Under the pieces are notes generated by a model, which was given only the letters and a program-made list of their open reading frames with translations, ran no database searches and was not told the DNA's origin. A program made the position numbers and the translations under genes. From assembly GCA_016713225.1 (NCBI GenBank), contig JADJPO010000001.1, forward strand, positions 868,001 to 932,000: a stretch of 64,000 nt of DNA, in the 5' to 3' direction. Shown here one piece after another: positions 52,616 through 61,109 of this stretch; within the stretch, counting starts at the first letter, position 1; every line of letters begins with the position of its first letter. The stretch is from Kineosporiaceae bacterium. Its GTDB lineage: Bacteria > Actinomycetota > Actinomycetes > Actinomycetales > Kineosporiaceae.

Positions 52616-53273
52616 GGATGCCATCATGCTCGGTCAGTCCCTCGCCCTCGGCCCGTCGTGGCTGAACCCCGACACCTTGCTCGACGCCTTGGGTGCCTGG
52701 GCGTTGTGGGGTGCCACGGCGATCATCTTCGCCGAGTGTGGCCTGCTCATCGGCTTCTTCCTGCCGGGCGACTCGCTGTTGTTCACCGTGGGCATGCTGA
52801 TCAGCACGGGGGTCATCCACCACTCGTTGTGGCTGGCCTGCCTGGTGCTCACCGTGGCGGCGTTCGTGGGCAACGTGGTGGGCTATCAGATCGGCGTCGT
52901 CTCCGGGCCGGCGGTCTTCAAGAAACAGGACTCGCGGCTGTTCCGGAAGGAGTACGTCGACAAGACCGTCGAGTTCTTCGACCGCTATGGCAACCGGGCC
53001 ATCGTGCTGGCGCGCTTCGTGCCGATCGTGCGCACCTTCATCACGGTGATGGCCGGCGTCGGCAAGATGGACCGGAAACGCTACTTCCTCTACAGCGGCA
53101 TCGGTGCGGTGCTCTGGGCCTGCGGGGTGACCCTGCTGGGCGCGGCCCTGGGACAGGTGGAGTTCGTCCGTACCAACATCGAGGTCATTCTGTTGGCGAT
53201 CGTCGGCGTCTCCGTGATCCCGGTGGCCGTCGAGGTCCTCCGCGAACGCGCCAAGTCCCGCCGCGCCGCCTGA
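52614..53273 (+). CDS. DedA/SNARE-associated family membrane protein
   Basis: 219 residues from ATG 52614 (GTG 52608 and ATG 52626 are alternatives). The family segments are FAECGLLIGFFLPGDSLLF, GYQIGVVSGPAVFKKQDSRLF, FFDRYGNRAIVLARFVPIVRTF and MAGVGKMDRKRYFLYS, with re-entrant and membrane helices. DedA proteins are linked to undecaprenyl-phosphate or phospholipid flipping and envelope homeostasis. Repeat copy B starts right after its stop codon. Confidence 0.92.
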   Translation: MDAIMLGQSLALGPSWLNPDTLLDALGAWALWGATAIIFAECGLLIGFFLPGDSLLFTVGMLISTGVIHHSLWLACLVLTVAAFVGNVVGYQIGVVSGPAVFKKQDSRLFRKEYVDKTVEFFDRYGNRAIVLARFVPIVRTFITVMAGVGKMDRKRYFLYSGIGAVLWACGVTLLGAALGQVEFVRTNIEVILLAIVGVSVIPVAVEVLRERAKSRRAA

Positions 53274-53274
53274 C

Positions 53275-53380
53275 CAAACCCGCTCATGCTCCGCAGGTGA
53301 CTGCTCATGCTCCGCGGATGACGCTGTCGGGGTGGTTTCGGCCCTGAATCGGTGACACCTGCGGAGCATGGGCAGGGTGG
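53275..53380 (+). repeat. Three-armed palindromic repeat, copy B
   Basis: The outer arms GCTCATGCTCCGCAGGTG (53282-53299) and CACCTGCGGAGCATGGGC (53356-53373) pair with one mismatch. A second left-type half-site, GCTCATGCTCCGCGG, is at 53303-53317. The order left, left, right matches copy A. The left flank is again AAACCC. The element lies in the convergent gap between DedA and the AbiEi-like gene and overlaps the last codons of the latter. Confidence 0.88.
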
Positions 53381-54363
53381 GCGCGGCCGGTGAAGGTGCG
53401 TCGGCCGCGCAGGGTTCGGTTGAGGTGTCCGGCGAGCTCGAGTGCGCGGGAGGAGCTGCGGACGTCGCCGGCCTCCCACCGGACCACCTCGGCCCCGAGC
53501 CGCCGAAACCCCTGTTCGCGGTGGCGCTCGGCGGCGATCAGGTCGGCCAAGGCGTTGGTGTCGGCCCCGGCCTGCTCGGCCAGCGCGAGCAACGACTTGA
53601 TCCGGCCGTCGGACTCGCCGACCACACCGGCTGGCCACCAGCAGTCGACGCGCCCCACGAAAGTCCCTGCGGGAGTGAGAATCTCGACCTGCCAGAGTGG
53701 CTGATCCACGGCGCAATCGTGTAGGGCCCACGCCGACCACGACTCCAGCGGTGTCTCGCGACGGGGGCTCGCGAGTGCGGCGATCGTGCGTGCGCGGACG
53801 ACGCCCGGCCAGCCGCGCTGGCGGTACAGCGCGATGAACACGTCATTGGTCGACAGACCGTGGATCCGTTGTGCCGCATCGGCCACCGCCAAGCCGTCGT
53901 GGGGAGAGAGCGTGCGCAGACAGTCGGCCACGGTGCGGGACAGGGTGGTCACCGGGATGCCCTGTGAGTCGGCGGTGATCTCGTCGTCCGGGCAGGGTGC
54001 CACGAGCACGTGCAGTCCGTCACGTCGTCGTGTCGGCCCGTCGGTTGCGGTCACGGCCACCGGCGGCCAGCCACCCCACGGCTCGGGCAGGCGCCAGAGC
54101 CGAGCCGCGTGGGCGTGGCTGACCACGACATCACGATGCAGGGCGCGGACGACGGCCACCGTCTCGGCGTCCAGGGGATGCAGGCCGGGTGGTGCCAGGA
54201 CGCCGCGGCGGAGCGTGACCAGCCGTCCGTCGCGGATCTGGCGAGTGATCTCGTGGTTGCTGGCCCCGGTGTCACGCAGCTCGGCGCGGGTGTGGATCGG
54301 TAGCGGCGTGCCGGGGTTGGGTAGGGGAGCGAGGTTGCGGGTGCGAGCGGTCATGTCTGGCAC
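53305..54363 (-). CDS. AbiEi-like antitoxin / DUF559 nuclease-fold protein
   Basis: 352 residues. The N-terminal part (TRQIRDGRLVTLRRGVLAPPG, then HAARLWRLP) is the AbiEi-type winged helix found in type IV antitoxins. The C-terminal part has a PD-(D/E)XK/Vsr-like core: ETPLESW near 206, RVDCWWP, and GESDGRIK near 250. Such proteins are numerous in actinobacteria and of uncertain role; no nucleotidyltransferase partner is present. The final 25 or so residues are encoded by repeat copy B, so the native C-terminus has probably been replaced. ATG 54354 could be the real start. Confidence 0.78.
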   Translation of the reverse strand: MPDMTARTRNLAPLPNPGTPLPIHTRAELRDTGASNHEITRQIRDGRLVTLRRGVLAPPGLHPLDAETVAVVRALHRDVVVSHAHAARLWRLPEPWGGWPPVAVTATDGPTRRRDGLHVLVAPCPDDEITADSQGIPVTTLSRTVADCLRTLSPHDGLAVADAAQRIHGLSTNDVFIALYRQRGWPGVVRARTIAALASPRRETPLESWSAWALHDCAVDQPLWQVEILTPAGTFVGRVDCWWPAGVVGESDGRIKSLLALAEQAGADTNALADLIAAERHREQGFRRLGAEVVRWEAGDVRSSSRALELAGHLNRTLRGRRTFTGRAHPAHAPQVSPIQGRNHPDSVIRGA

Positions 54364-54488
54364 GGTGGCCGCGCCGGCCGAGCCGGCGCACGTCGTCCAA
54401 GGTGGTCTGTGGACGGTGGGACGTCACCGTCGATCTGGGGACGCAACGACGCCGTCGTCGCGAGCCCGTGCGTCGTGAACCACCCCCC

Positions 54489-54591
54489 AACCCGCTCATG
54501 CTCCGCGGGTGACGCCTCACGGGCCGAAATCTGCCCGATTACGCGTCACCAGCGGAGCATGAGCGGTCACCTGCGGAGCATGAGCGGGTTT
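54489..54591 (-). repeat. Three-armed palindromic repeat, copy C (reverse orientation)
   Basis: AACCCGCTCATGCTCCGC (54489-54506) is exactly complementary to the sequence at 54573-54590. An additional right-type half-site, GCGGAGCATGAGC, is at 54552-54564. The order left, right, right is the inverse of copies A and B. The element abuts the stop codon of the aldehyde dehydrogenase gene, so relative to that gene it has the same orientation as copy A relative to argG. Confidence 0.88.
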
Positions 54592-54592
54592 G

Positions 54593-56026
54593 TCAGCGCT
54601 TGATCTGCATGACGACGGCCTTGGGCTCGGTGAAGAACTCACGGCTGAAGTTGCCACCCTCGCGGCCGACGCCGGAGTCGCCGACGCCGCCGAAGGGGGT
54701 GCGCAGGTCGCGGATGAAGAAGCAGTTCACCCAGACCGTTCCCGCCCTCAGCTGCGAGCTGACCCGGTGTGCGCGCGAGAGGTTCTCGGTGAAGACCATC
54801 GCGTTCAACCCGTAACGGGTGTCGTTGGCCAGCCGAACCGCCTCGGCCTCGTCGGTGAAGCGGTTGACGATGCAGACCGGCCCGAAGATCTCTTCGCAGT
54901 ACGGCGCGGCGTCCAGGGCCAGGCCGTCGGCGATGGTCGGACGCACCACCCAGGAGCCGTCGGTCGCCACACCCCCCGTGTAGACGTGCCCGCCCAGCTC
55001 CTCGATCTGGGCCACGTAGCCGGTGACCTTGTCGAAGTGCTTCTTGGACGACAGCGCCGAGAACTTCGTGCCGGGTGCCAGCGGGTCGCCGATCTGCAGC
55101 TCCTCGGCCTTGGCGACGAACCGCCTCATGAACTCGTCGTAGATGCCGTCTTGCACGAAGAGCCGTGAACCGGCCAGACAGATCTGACCCGCGTTGCGGA
55201 AGATCGCCTCGACAGCCCAGTACACGGCGTTGTCGAGGTCGGCATCCTCGAACACGATGTTCGCACCCTTGCCGCCCAACTCCAACGAGACGGGCGCCAG
55301 ATGCGTTGCAGCAGAGGCCATCACCATCTTGCCCGTGGTGGACGAGCCGGTGAAGGTGACCCGGTCGACGTCCCAGTCGGCCGTCAGCGACGATCCAGCT
55401 GGGGCACCGTGCCCGTTGAGCACGTTCAGCACCCCGGGTGGGAAGCCCACCTCGGCGGCCAATCGGCCGAGGTGCGTGACGGACGCCGGGGTGTCCTCGG
55501 ACGGCTTGATGATGCAGGTGTTGCCCCAGGCGATCGCCGGGGCGATCTTCCAGGACGCCATCATCAGCGGGAAGTTCCACGGCGAGATCGCTGCGACCAC
55601 ACCGGCCGGGCCGAATTCGCTGTAGCAGTGGTGGCCCGAGTCCATCGGGAACACCTCACCGCAGTGGTCGCGCTGGTGGTCGGCGAAGAACCGGAAGTTC
55701 CACACCGACCGCGCCACATCGTGTTTGGCCTGTTCGAACGGCTTGGCCATGTTGGTGGAGTCGTAGCCGGCGAGTTCGTCGACCTTCTCCTCCATCCGAT
55801 CGGCGAGCTTGTGAATCCACCCGGCGCGCTCGGCTCGGCCCATCCGCGGCCACGGGCCGGAGTCGAAGGCCGCACGAGAGCTGGCCACCGCCCGGCGGGC
55901 ATCCTTCTCACCGCCCTCGGCTGCCTGGGCCCAGACCTCGCGGGTCCACGGGTTGTAGACATCGAAGCGGCCACCGTCGAGCGACTCGACCTCGACGCCG
56001 TCGATGATGTGCCCGAAGAATTCCAC
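54593..56026 (-). CDS. 2-hydroxymuconic semialdehyde dehydrogenase-like ALDH
   Basis: 477 residues, the standard aldehyde dehydrogenase length. The catalytic cysteine is in NAGQICLAGSR near 280 and the glutamate in LELGGKG near 246. NAD-binding segments SPWNFPLMM, KPSEDTP and FTGSSTTGK are present. In the meta-cleavage pathway this enzyme oxidises 2-hydroxymuconic semialdehyde to 4-oxalocrotonate. It is the last gene of the minus-strand catabolic operon, starting one base after the tautomerase stop, and is followed by repeat copy C. Confidence 0.88.
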   Translation of the reverse strand: MEFFGHIIDGVEVESLDGGRFDVYNPWTREVWAQAAEGGEKDARRAVASSRAAFDSGPWPRMGRAERAGWIHKLADRMEEKVDELAGYDSTNMAKPFEQAKHDVARSVWNFRFFADHQRDHCGEVFPMDSGHHCYSEFGPAGVVAAISPWNFPLMMASWKIAPAIAWGNTCIIKPSEDTPASVTHLGRLAAEVGFPPGVLNVLNGHGAPAGSSLTADWDVDRVTFTGSSTTGKMVMASAATHLAPVSLELGGKGANIVFEDADLDNAVYWAVEAIFRNAGQICLAGSRLFVQDGIYDEFMRRFVAKAEELQIGDPLAPGTKFSALSSKKHFDKVTGYVAQIEELGGHVYTGGVATDGSWVVRPTIADGLALDAAPYCEEIFGPVCIVNRFTDEAEAVRLANDTRYGLNAMVFTENLSRAHRVSSQLRAGTVWVNCFFIRDLRTPFGGVGDSGVGREGGNFSREFFTEPKAVVMQIKR

Positions 56027-56027
56027 G

Positions 56028-56267
56028 TCAGCTCTTCCCCTCCGACGACGGCTGGTCCTGCGAAACCTGTTGCGCTGCAGCCCGCTTCTCCGCGAGCGTC
56101 ACCCCGCCGGCCGACCAGTGCGTCGGCGGCACCTCACGGACGACGACCCGCACGCTGGCATCCGGTGCGTCCACCGCGCGAACCACCGCTTCGTGCACCT
56201 CGCGCATCAACGCGCGGATCTGCTCCGGGGTGCGTCCGGTCGCCAGGGTCACCTCGACCAGGGGCAT
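56028..56267 (-). CDS. 4-oxalocrotonate tautomerase-family protein
   Basis: 79 residues. After start-codon removal the catalytic N-terminal proline is exposed (MPLVEVTLATGRTPEQIRAL), and VRVVVREVPPTHWSAGG matches the family. It interconverts the enol and keto forms of 2-hydroxymuconate. The ATG overlaps the stop of the decarboxylase gene by one base (TGATG). Confidence 0.92.
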   Translation of the reverse strand: MPLVEVTLATGRTPEQIRALMREVHEAVVRAVDAPDASVRVVVREVPPTHWSAGGVTLAEKRAAAQQVSQDQPSSEGKS

Positions 56268-57091
56268 CAGGCGCTCGCTCCGGTGCCGGCCTCGGCTGCG
56301 GGGCCACCGTTGAGGTAGACCGATCCCAGCGAGGTGAAGTGGCAGGCCACGCTCGATCCGGGTGGCGCGAACACGGCGTCCGTCATGCCGCCGGTCAGCA
56401 CGATCCAACCGGCCTCGAGCTTCTTGCCGCGGCGCCCGAGATCGTTGACCGCCAGGGCGAGCGCCTCGGCCGGGTGACCCTGGACCGCCGCGCCGGTGGC
56501 CGAGTCGACGATCGCGCCGTCCACCTCGACCATCACCGCCTCCATGGCCAGGTCCAGGCCGTCGGCCGGCAGCGCCACCGGGCCGGTGACGAACGCACCC
56601 GATGAGGCATTGTCGGCCACGACGTCCGGCAGGGTGAACTTGAAGTCGCGGTACCGGCTGTCGATCACCTCGGCACCGCCGAGCACCACATCGACGGCCG
56701 CGAGCGCCTGCGCCGCACTGACTCCCGGCCCCTCGAGCTCGCGGGCCATGACGAAGACGATCTCGGGCTCGACCCGCGGGTGGATCAGCTTGCCCTGCGG
56801 CACCGGCTCGCCGGCGGGCAGCAGCATCGCGTCGGTCAGCCAGGCCACGAGCGGAACATCGATGCCCATGCGCTTCTGCTTGGCGCGACTCGTCAAGCCG
56901 AGCTTGACCCCGATCAGCTTCTCGCCGCGTGCCAATCGGCGGCGCAGCGTCTCGTCCTGTACGGCGTAGGCGGTGTCGTAGTCGAGTTCGGGCCATTCGT
57001 CGGTGATCGGACCCCGATCGTGCCGGTTGTCCTCACACTCGAGCAGAGCCGTTGCGGCCCGGTCGATGTCCCATCCACTGCCGGCCATCAA
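56267..57091 (-). CDS. 4-oxalocrotonate decarboxylase / hydratase family protein
   Basis: 274 residues of the fumarylacetoacetate-hydrolase-like hydratase/decarboxylase family. Metal-binding acidic residues are in HPRVEPEIVFVM and in the conserved VIDSRYRDFKF segment; GVKLGLTSRAKQKRMG binds the substrate. A second paralogue lies four genes upstream. This copy, adjacent to the tautomerase, best fits the decarboxylase (DmpH/XylI role), while the other fits the hydratase. Sequence alone does not settle which is which. Its start overlaps the end of the aldolase gene. Confidence 0.82.
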   Translation of the reverse strand: MMAGSGWDIDRAATALLECEDNRHDRGPITDEWPELDYDTAYAVQDETLRRRLARGEKLIGVKLGLTSRAKQKRMGIDVPLVAWLTDAMLLPAGEPVPQGKLIHPRVEPEIVFVMARELEGPGVSAAQALAAVDVVLGGAEVIDSRYRDFKFTLPDVVADNASSGAFVTGPVALPADGLDLAMEAVMVEVDGAIVDSATGAAVQGHPAEALALAVNDLGRRGKKLEAGWIVLTGGMTDAVFAPPGSSVACHFTSLGSVYLNGGPAAEAGTGASA

Positions 57092-58224
57092 CGCACTCCC
57101 ATTCCGGCGAGATCGCCCAGTTCCTGTTCCTGCTGCAGCTGCAGCGCAATGTCGATGATCATGTCTTCCTGGCCGCCGACGTAGCCGGCCTCACCGACGC
57201 GTTGCAGGATCTGATGGGCCGCAACGCCGTAGCGCTCCGCGGCCCGCTCGGCGTGCAGCAGGAAGCTCGAGTACACCCCGGCGTAGCCCTGGGTGATCGA
57301 GGAGCGGTCCATCCACGGCAGTCGCGGGATGAACGGCCGGACGACGTCCTCGGCGGCCGAGAGCACCTCACCGAGGTCGACCCCGGTGCGAATCCCCATG
57401 CGCTCGAACGTGGCGGCGAGCACCTCGGTGGGGGAGTTGCCCGCCCCGGCGCCCAGAGCGCAGAGCGCACCGTCGATCTGCTTGGCCCCGGCCTGGTAGG
57501 CCAGCACCGAGTTGGCGATGCCCATCGACAGGTTCTGGTGGCCGTGGAAGCCGACCTGAGCCTCGTGGCCGATCTCGTTGATGACCGCGCGGATCCGCTC
57601 TTGTGCGGTCTCGAGGACCAGGGCGCCGGCCGAGTCGACGACGTAGACGCACTGGGCGCCGGCGTCCACCATGATGCGAGCCTGTCGGGCGAGCTCGGCG
57701 GGTTCGGCGCGGTGCGAGAGCATCAGGAAGCCGACGGTCTCCATGCCGAGCTTGCGTGCCTCGCCGAAGTGCTGGATCGAGACATCGGCCTCGGTGCAGT
57801 GCGTGGCGATCCGGGCCACCGAGGCACCGGCGGCGTGGGCTTGGTGCAGGTGGTGCACCGTACCCAGCCCGGGCAGCATCAGGATCGCGATCTTGGCCTG
57901 CTTCGCTTCCTCCACAGCGGCTTTGATCAACTGCATCTCGTCGACGCGGCTGAAGCCGTAGTTGAAGCTCGACCCGCCCAGGCCGTCACCGTGGCTGACC
58001 TCGATGACCTGGACGCCGGCCTTGTCCAGGGCGTGGACGACGCCGCGCACCTGTTCCTCGGTGAACTGGTGCGACATGGCGTGCGAGCCGTCGCGCAGGG
58101 TGGAGTCGGTGATCCGCAGATCACGCTCGCCGCCGGCCTTGGGGGTGTTGGCGAGCACCTCGGATTCGGTGACCTCGCGGGTGACGACGGGGGCGTCGTC
58201 CGGGTTGATGGTCATGTCGCCCAT
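57088..58224 (-). CDS. dmpG: 4-hydroxy-2-oxovalerate aldolase
   Basis: 378 residues. The HMGL-like TIM barrel starts with ITDSTLRDGSHAMSHQF (metal-binding Asp, Arg) and carries the metal-site histidines in GFHGHQNLSMG. The C-terminal communication domain ends in DMIIDIALQL. It splits 4-hydroxy-2-oxovalerate into pyruvate and acetaldehyde, which is channelled to the adjacent dehydrogenase. The N-terminal extension of about 35 residues before the barrel is a little longer than usual. Confidence 0.93.
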   Translation of the reverse strand: MGDMTINPDDAPVVTREVTESEVLANTPKAGGERDLRITDSTLRDGSHAMSHQFTEEQVRGVVHALDKAGVQVIEVSHGDGLGGSSFNYGFSRVDEMQLIKAAVEEAKQAKIAILMLPGLGTVHHLHQAHAAGASVARIATHCTEADVSIQHFGEARKLGMETVGFLMLSHRAEPAELARQARIMVDAGAQCVYVVDSAGALVLETAQERIRAVINEIGHEAQVGFHGHQNLSMGIANSVLAYQAGAKQIDGALCALGAGAGNSPTEVLAATFERMGIRTGVDLGEVLSAAEDVVRPFIPRLPWMDRSSITQGYAGVYSSFLLHAERAAERYGVAAHQILQRVGEAGYVGGQEDMIIDIALQLQQEQELGDLAGMGVR

Positions 58225-58230
58225 GGCGGC

Positions 58231-59220
58231 TCAGACTCCTGCCGTCGCGTCGAGGGTTTCGAGATCGCCGAGTTCGGCGGAGGACTTCCAGCTCGAGGCC
58301 ACGCCCAGCCGGTGCGCGGCCATGATGTCGCCGACCCGCGCCGCGGCCGCGGTGATGATGTCGAGGTTGCCGGCGTAGTCGGGCAGGTAGTCGCCGCGGC
58401 CCTTGACCTCCACCGGGATGAACGCTCGGGCCATGCCCTGCCACAGGTCTCGGGCGTGGTCGAACTGCACCTCGGCACGCAGGTGGTAGCCGGGTACGTA
58501 CTCGCGCACCCGCTCGACCATGGCGTGGATCGACTCCAGGATCTTGTCCTGCAACTCACCGGGCTCGCCGGCCTCGGCGGGGATGGCGCAGAACACCGAG
58601 TTGCGCATCATCAGCGGCGGTTCGACCGGGTTCAGGATGATGATCGCCTTGCCGCGGTCGGCGCCGCCGACCACTTCCAGTGCGGCCGAGGTGGTCTCGG
58701 TGAACTCGTCGATGTTCGCTCGGGTGCCCGGGCCGGCCGACTTGCTCGAGATCGAGGCGACGATCTCGGCGTAGGGCACCGGCACTACGTCCGCAACCGC
58801 GCGCACCATCGGCGTGGTGGCCTGCCCACCACAGGTGATCATGTTGACGTTCGTGGCGTCGATGTTGAAGTCGACGTTGACCGGCGGGCACACGTACGGG
58901 CCGACCGCGGCCGGTGTCAGGTCGACGGCCAGGATTCCGGCCTCGGCGTAGCGGGGGGCGTTGGCGGCGTGTGCCTTGGCCGAGGTGCACTCGAAGACGA
59001 TGTCCGGCAGCTCGTCCTGGGCCAGCAGCCAGTCGACGCCCTCGTGGCTCGCCTCCAGGCCGACACTCGCGGCGCGGCGCAGCCCGTCGGAGGACGGGTC
59101 GACGCCGATCATGTAGCGCGGCTGGATGATCTCGCTGCGGCGCAGCAGCTTGAACATCAGATCGGTGCCGATGTTGCCCGGCCCGACGATGGCAGCGGTC
59201 GCCTTACGGGGTTGGCTCAT
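58231..59220 (-). CDS. dmpF: Acetaldehyde dehydrogenase (acetylating)
   Basis: 329 residues. The NAD-binding segment AAIVGPGNIGTDLMFKL is at the N-terminus, the catalytic cysteine is in MITCGGQATTPMV, and the DmpG-interacting C-terminal region is complete. It oxidises acetaldehyde to acetyl-CoA and forms a complex with the aldolase encoded next, protecting the cell from the free aldehyde. It follows the hydratase gene after a single base. Confidence 0.94.
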   Translation of the reverse strand: MSQPRKATAAIVGPGNIGTDLMFKLLRRSEIIQPRYMIGVDPSSDGLRRAASVGLEASHEGVDWLLAQDELPDIVFECTSAKAHAANAPRYAEAGILAVDLTPAAVGPYVCPPVNVDFNIDATNVNMITCGGQATTPMVRAVADVVPVPYAEIVASISSKSAGPGTRANIDEFTETTSAALEVVGGADRGKAIIILNPVEPPLMMRNSVFCAIPAEAGEPGELQDKILESIHAMVERVREYVPGYHLRAEVQFDHARDLWQGMARAFIPVEVKGRGDYLPDYAGNLDIITAAAARVGDIMAAHRLGVASSWKSSAELGDLETLDATAGV

Positions 59221-59221
59221 C

Positions 59222-60025
59222 TCACTGTCCTTCGGAGGGGTCGGGGGCGAAGCGCACGGTCACACTGCCGATGCCGGCGAAGGTGGCGCTGAAGGTGTCG
59301 CCAGGCGTCACGGCCACCGAGGCGGTGATCGACCCGGGCAGGACGACGTGCCCCGCCTCGAGCGTGACACCGCGCGCGCCGAGGGTGTTGGCCAGCCAGG
59401 CGAGCGACGTGATCGGTGAGCCGAGCACGGCCCCGCCGGCGCCGGTCCCCACGACCTCGCCGTTGCAGCGCAACACGCAGCCGGAGCGGCGCAGGTCGAC
59501 GTCGTGCACGCTGACCGGGGTGCTGCCCAGGACGACGCCGGCGCTGGAGGCGTTGTCGGCGACGGTGTCGAAGAAGCTGATCTTCCAGTCGCGGATCCGG
59601 CTGTCGATCAGCTCGAGCGCGGGCAGGACGAAGTCGATCGCCGCGGCGGCCTCGGCCACCGTGACGCCGGGGCCGCGCAGCGGACGCTTCAACACGAAGG
59701 CCACCTCGGGCTCGATCCGCGGCTGCAGGAAGGTGCTCGCCGCGATCGTGCTGTTCTCGAGGTAGAACATGTCGTCCAGCAGGTGACCGAAGTCGGGCTG
59801 GTTCACCTTCATCTGGCGCTGCATCACCGCCGACGTCAGCCCGACCTTGTGGCCCTTGATCGTGGCCCCGGCGGCCAGCCGCTGCTCGATCTGGGCCAGC
59901 TGAATGGCGTAGCTGTCCTCGAGCGTCATCTCGGGGTTGGTGTCGATCAGGGGATCGATCGGTTTGCCGGTCTCGTAGGCCTCTGACAGTGCTCGGGCAG
60001 CCTGGCTGCGCGCATCGGCGTCCAC
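59222..60025 (-). CDS. 2-keto-4-pentenoate hydratase
   Basis: 267 residues, the same fold as the decarboxylase downstream, with GHKVGLTSAVMQRQMKV, FLQPRIEPEVAFVL and ELIDSRIRDWKI. In the pathway it hydrates 2-oxopent-4-enoate to 4-hydroxy-2-oxovalerate. GTG 60025 has AAGGAG about ten bases upstream. It is the first gene of the six-gene operon, and the 130-bp leader holds repeated GGTGTTCGGC sites. Confidence 0.88.
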   Translation of the reverse strand: MDADARSQAARALSEAYETGKPIDPLIDTNPEMTLEDSYAIQLAQIEQRLAAGATIKGHKVGLTSAVMQRQMKVNQPDFGHLLDDMFYLENSTIAASTFLQPRIEPEVAFVLKRPLRGPGVTVAEAAAAIDFVLPALELIDSRIRDWKISFFDTVADNASSAGVVLGSTPVSVHDVDLRRSGCVLRCNGEVVGTGAGGAVLGSPITSLAWLANTLGARGVTLEAGHVVLPGSITASVAVTPGDTFSATFAGIGSVTVRFAPDPSEGQ

Positions 60026-60085
60026 GCGGGTGGTCTCCTTCCGGTCACCGGCAAAGCTAGCTGTCCCGGTGAGATCATCGGTCTC

Positions 60086-60129
60086 GGTGTTCGGCTCAGC
60101 GGAACGCCCACCCGGACAAGGTGTTCGGC
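60086..60129. promoter_or_regulatory. Repeated GGTGTTCGGC sites before the meta-cleavage operon
   Basis: GGTGTTCGGC occurs at 60086-60095 and 60120-60129. The first copy also forms a dyad with GCGGAAC (GTTCGGC-TCA-GCGGAAC, one mismatch, 60089-60105). The sites lie 60-105 bp upstream of the hydratase start and just downstream of the IclR regulator gene, a plausible binding region for that regulator. Confidence 0.4.
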
Positions 60130-60157
60130 GTCACATGGCCAGGTGCGATCTGCCTGC

Positions 60158-61012
60158 TCAGATTCCCAGCGAGCGCGCGAGGCGTCGTGCGGCCACCGAG
60201 ACCAGCTGCGCGGAGCGGCCCAGATTGCCCGCGATCTGTTCGGTGGACCCGACGAGTGATATCGCCGCCCGGGCGCGACCGCTGGAGTCCAGCACCGGGG
60301 CGGCGACGGAGGAGAACCCGACCATGGCCTCGCCGACGTTCGTTGCCACACCCTTGCGCCGGATCTCGGCGCGGGCACGGTCGAAGTCGGCTTCGGTGCG
60401 GATGGACGAGTTGGTCAGGGCCGGGAAGCCGGCCTCCTTGCGGGCTCGGGCGGCCTCTGGGTCGAAGGCGGTGATCACCTTGCCCGAGCTGGTGCAGTGC
60501 GAGGGCATCCGCCGAGCGACGGCGGTCATGGCGGGCATGCCGCGCAGCGGCTCGAGCCGCTCGATGTAGATCACGTTGCTGCCGTCGGCCACGCCCAGGT
60601 GCACGGTGCACCCGGTGAGCTGACGCAACTCCTCCAGCAGGGGGGCAGCGGTGCGGCGCAGCCGCATCCGGTCGCCGGCGAGCTGGCCGAGTTCGAACAG
60701 GTGCAGGCCGAGCCGATAGTGCCCGGTCTCGGGGTTCTTGTCGGTCAGGCCGCGGGCCGACAGCGAGGTCAGCAGCCGATGGGCGGTCGACTTGGCGACC
60801 CCGAGCCGCCGGGCGATGTCGCTGACCCCGAGCTCCTCGGCGTCCAGGAAACAGTCCAGGACGTCGAGCGCCGAGGTGACCGACTTGACCCCACCGTGGG
60901 CGACGGACTCGTCCGCTGTTCCGCCGCGGTGCCGGCTCGTGCCTCCCACGAGGGCGAGTCCGCTGTGAGTACGCGGCGGCGGTGTGGCAGCAGAGCGGGC
61001 CAGTGTCGTCAT
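60158..61012 (-). CDS. IclR-family transcriptional regulator (1)
   Basis: 284 residues from ATG 61012, supported by GGGAGGAG eight bases upstream. A disordered N-terminus of about 45 residues precedes the winged helix (ALDVLDCFLDAEELGVSDIARRLGVAKSTAHRLL). The IclR effector domain follows, with SSGKVITAF and the usual ending. It lies upstream of the meta-cleavage operon on the same strand and most likely controls it in response to an aromatic acid or pathway intermediate. Confidence 0.92.
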   Translation of the reverse strand: MTTLARSAATPPPRTHSGLALVGGTSRHRGGTADESVAHGGVKSVTSALDVLDCFLDAEELGVSDIARRLGVAKSTAHRLLTSLSARGLTDKNPETGHYRLGLHLFELGQLAGDRMRLRRTAAPLLEELRQLTGCTVHLGVADGSNVIYIERLEPLRGMPAMTAVARRMPSHCTSSGKVITAFDPEAARARKEAGFPALTNSSIRTEADFDRARAEIRRKGVATNVGEAMVGFSSVAAPVLDSSGRARAAISLVGSTEQIAGNLGRSAQLVSVAARRLARSLGI

Positions 61013-61034
61013 CGACGGTGCTCCTCCCGACAAG

Positions 61035-61052
61035 CGTGGCGGCGATGCCACG
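61035..61052. promoter_or_regulatory. Palindrome between the divergent IclR genes
   Basis: CGTGGCGGCGATGCCACG has 6-bp arms (CGTGGC/GCCACG) and a 6-bp centre. It lies 23 bp from the start of one IclR gene and 58 bp from the other. A GACT-AGAC-AGTC dyad is nearby. Either may be an autoregulatory site. Confidence 0.4.
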
Positions 61053-61109
61053 TGAGGTGTGTCCGTGAGCCAAGTCACTGACTAGACAGTCGCTGCCGAG
61101 GTCGCGACG

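Noticed and set aside
57052..59292. 746-codon plus-strand open frame across the aldolase and dehydrogenase genes
   Set aside because: It spans two genes with unmistakable catalytic motifs on the other strand and shows no family features of its own.
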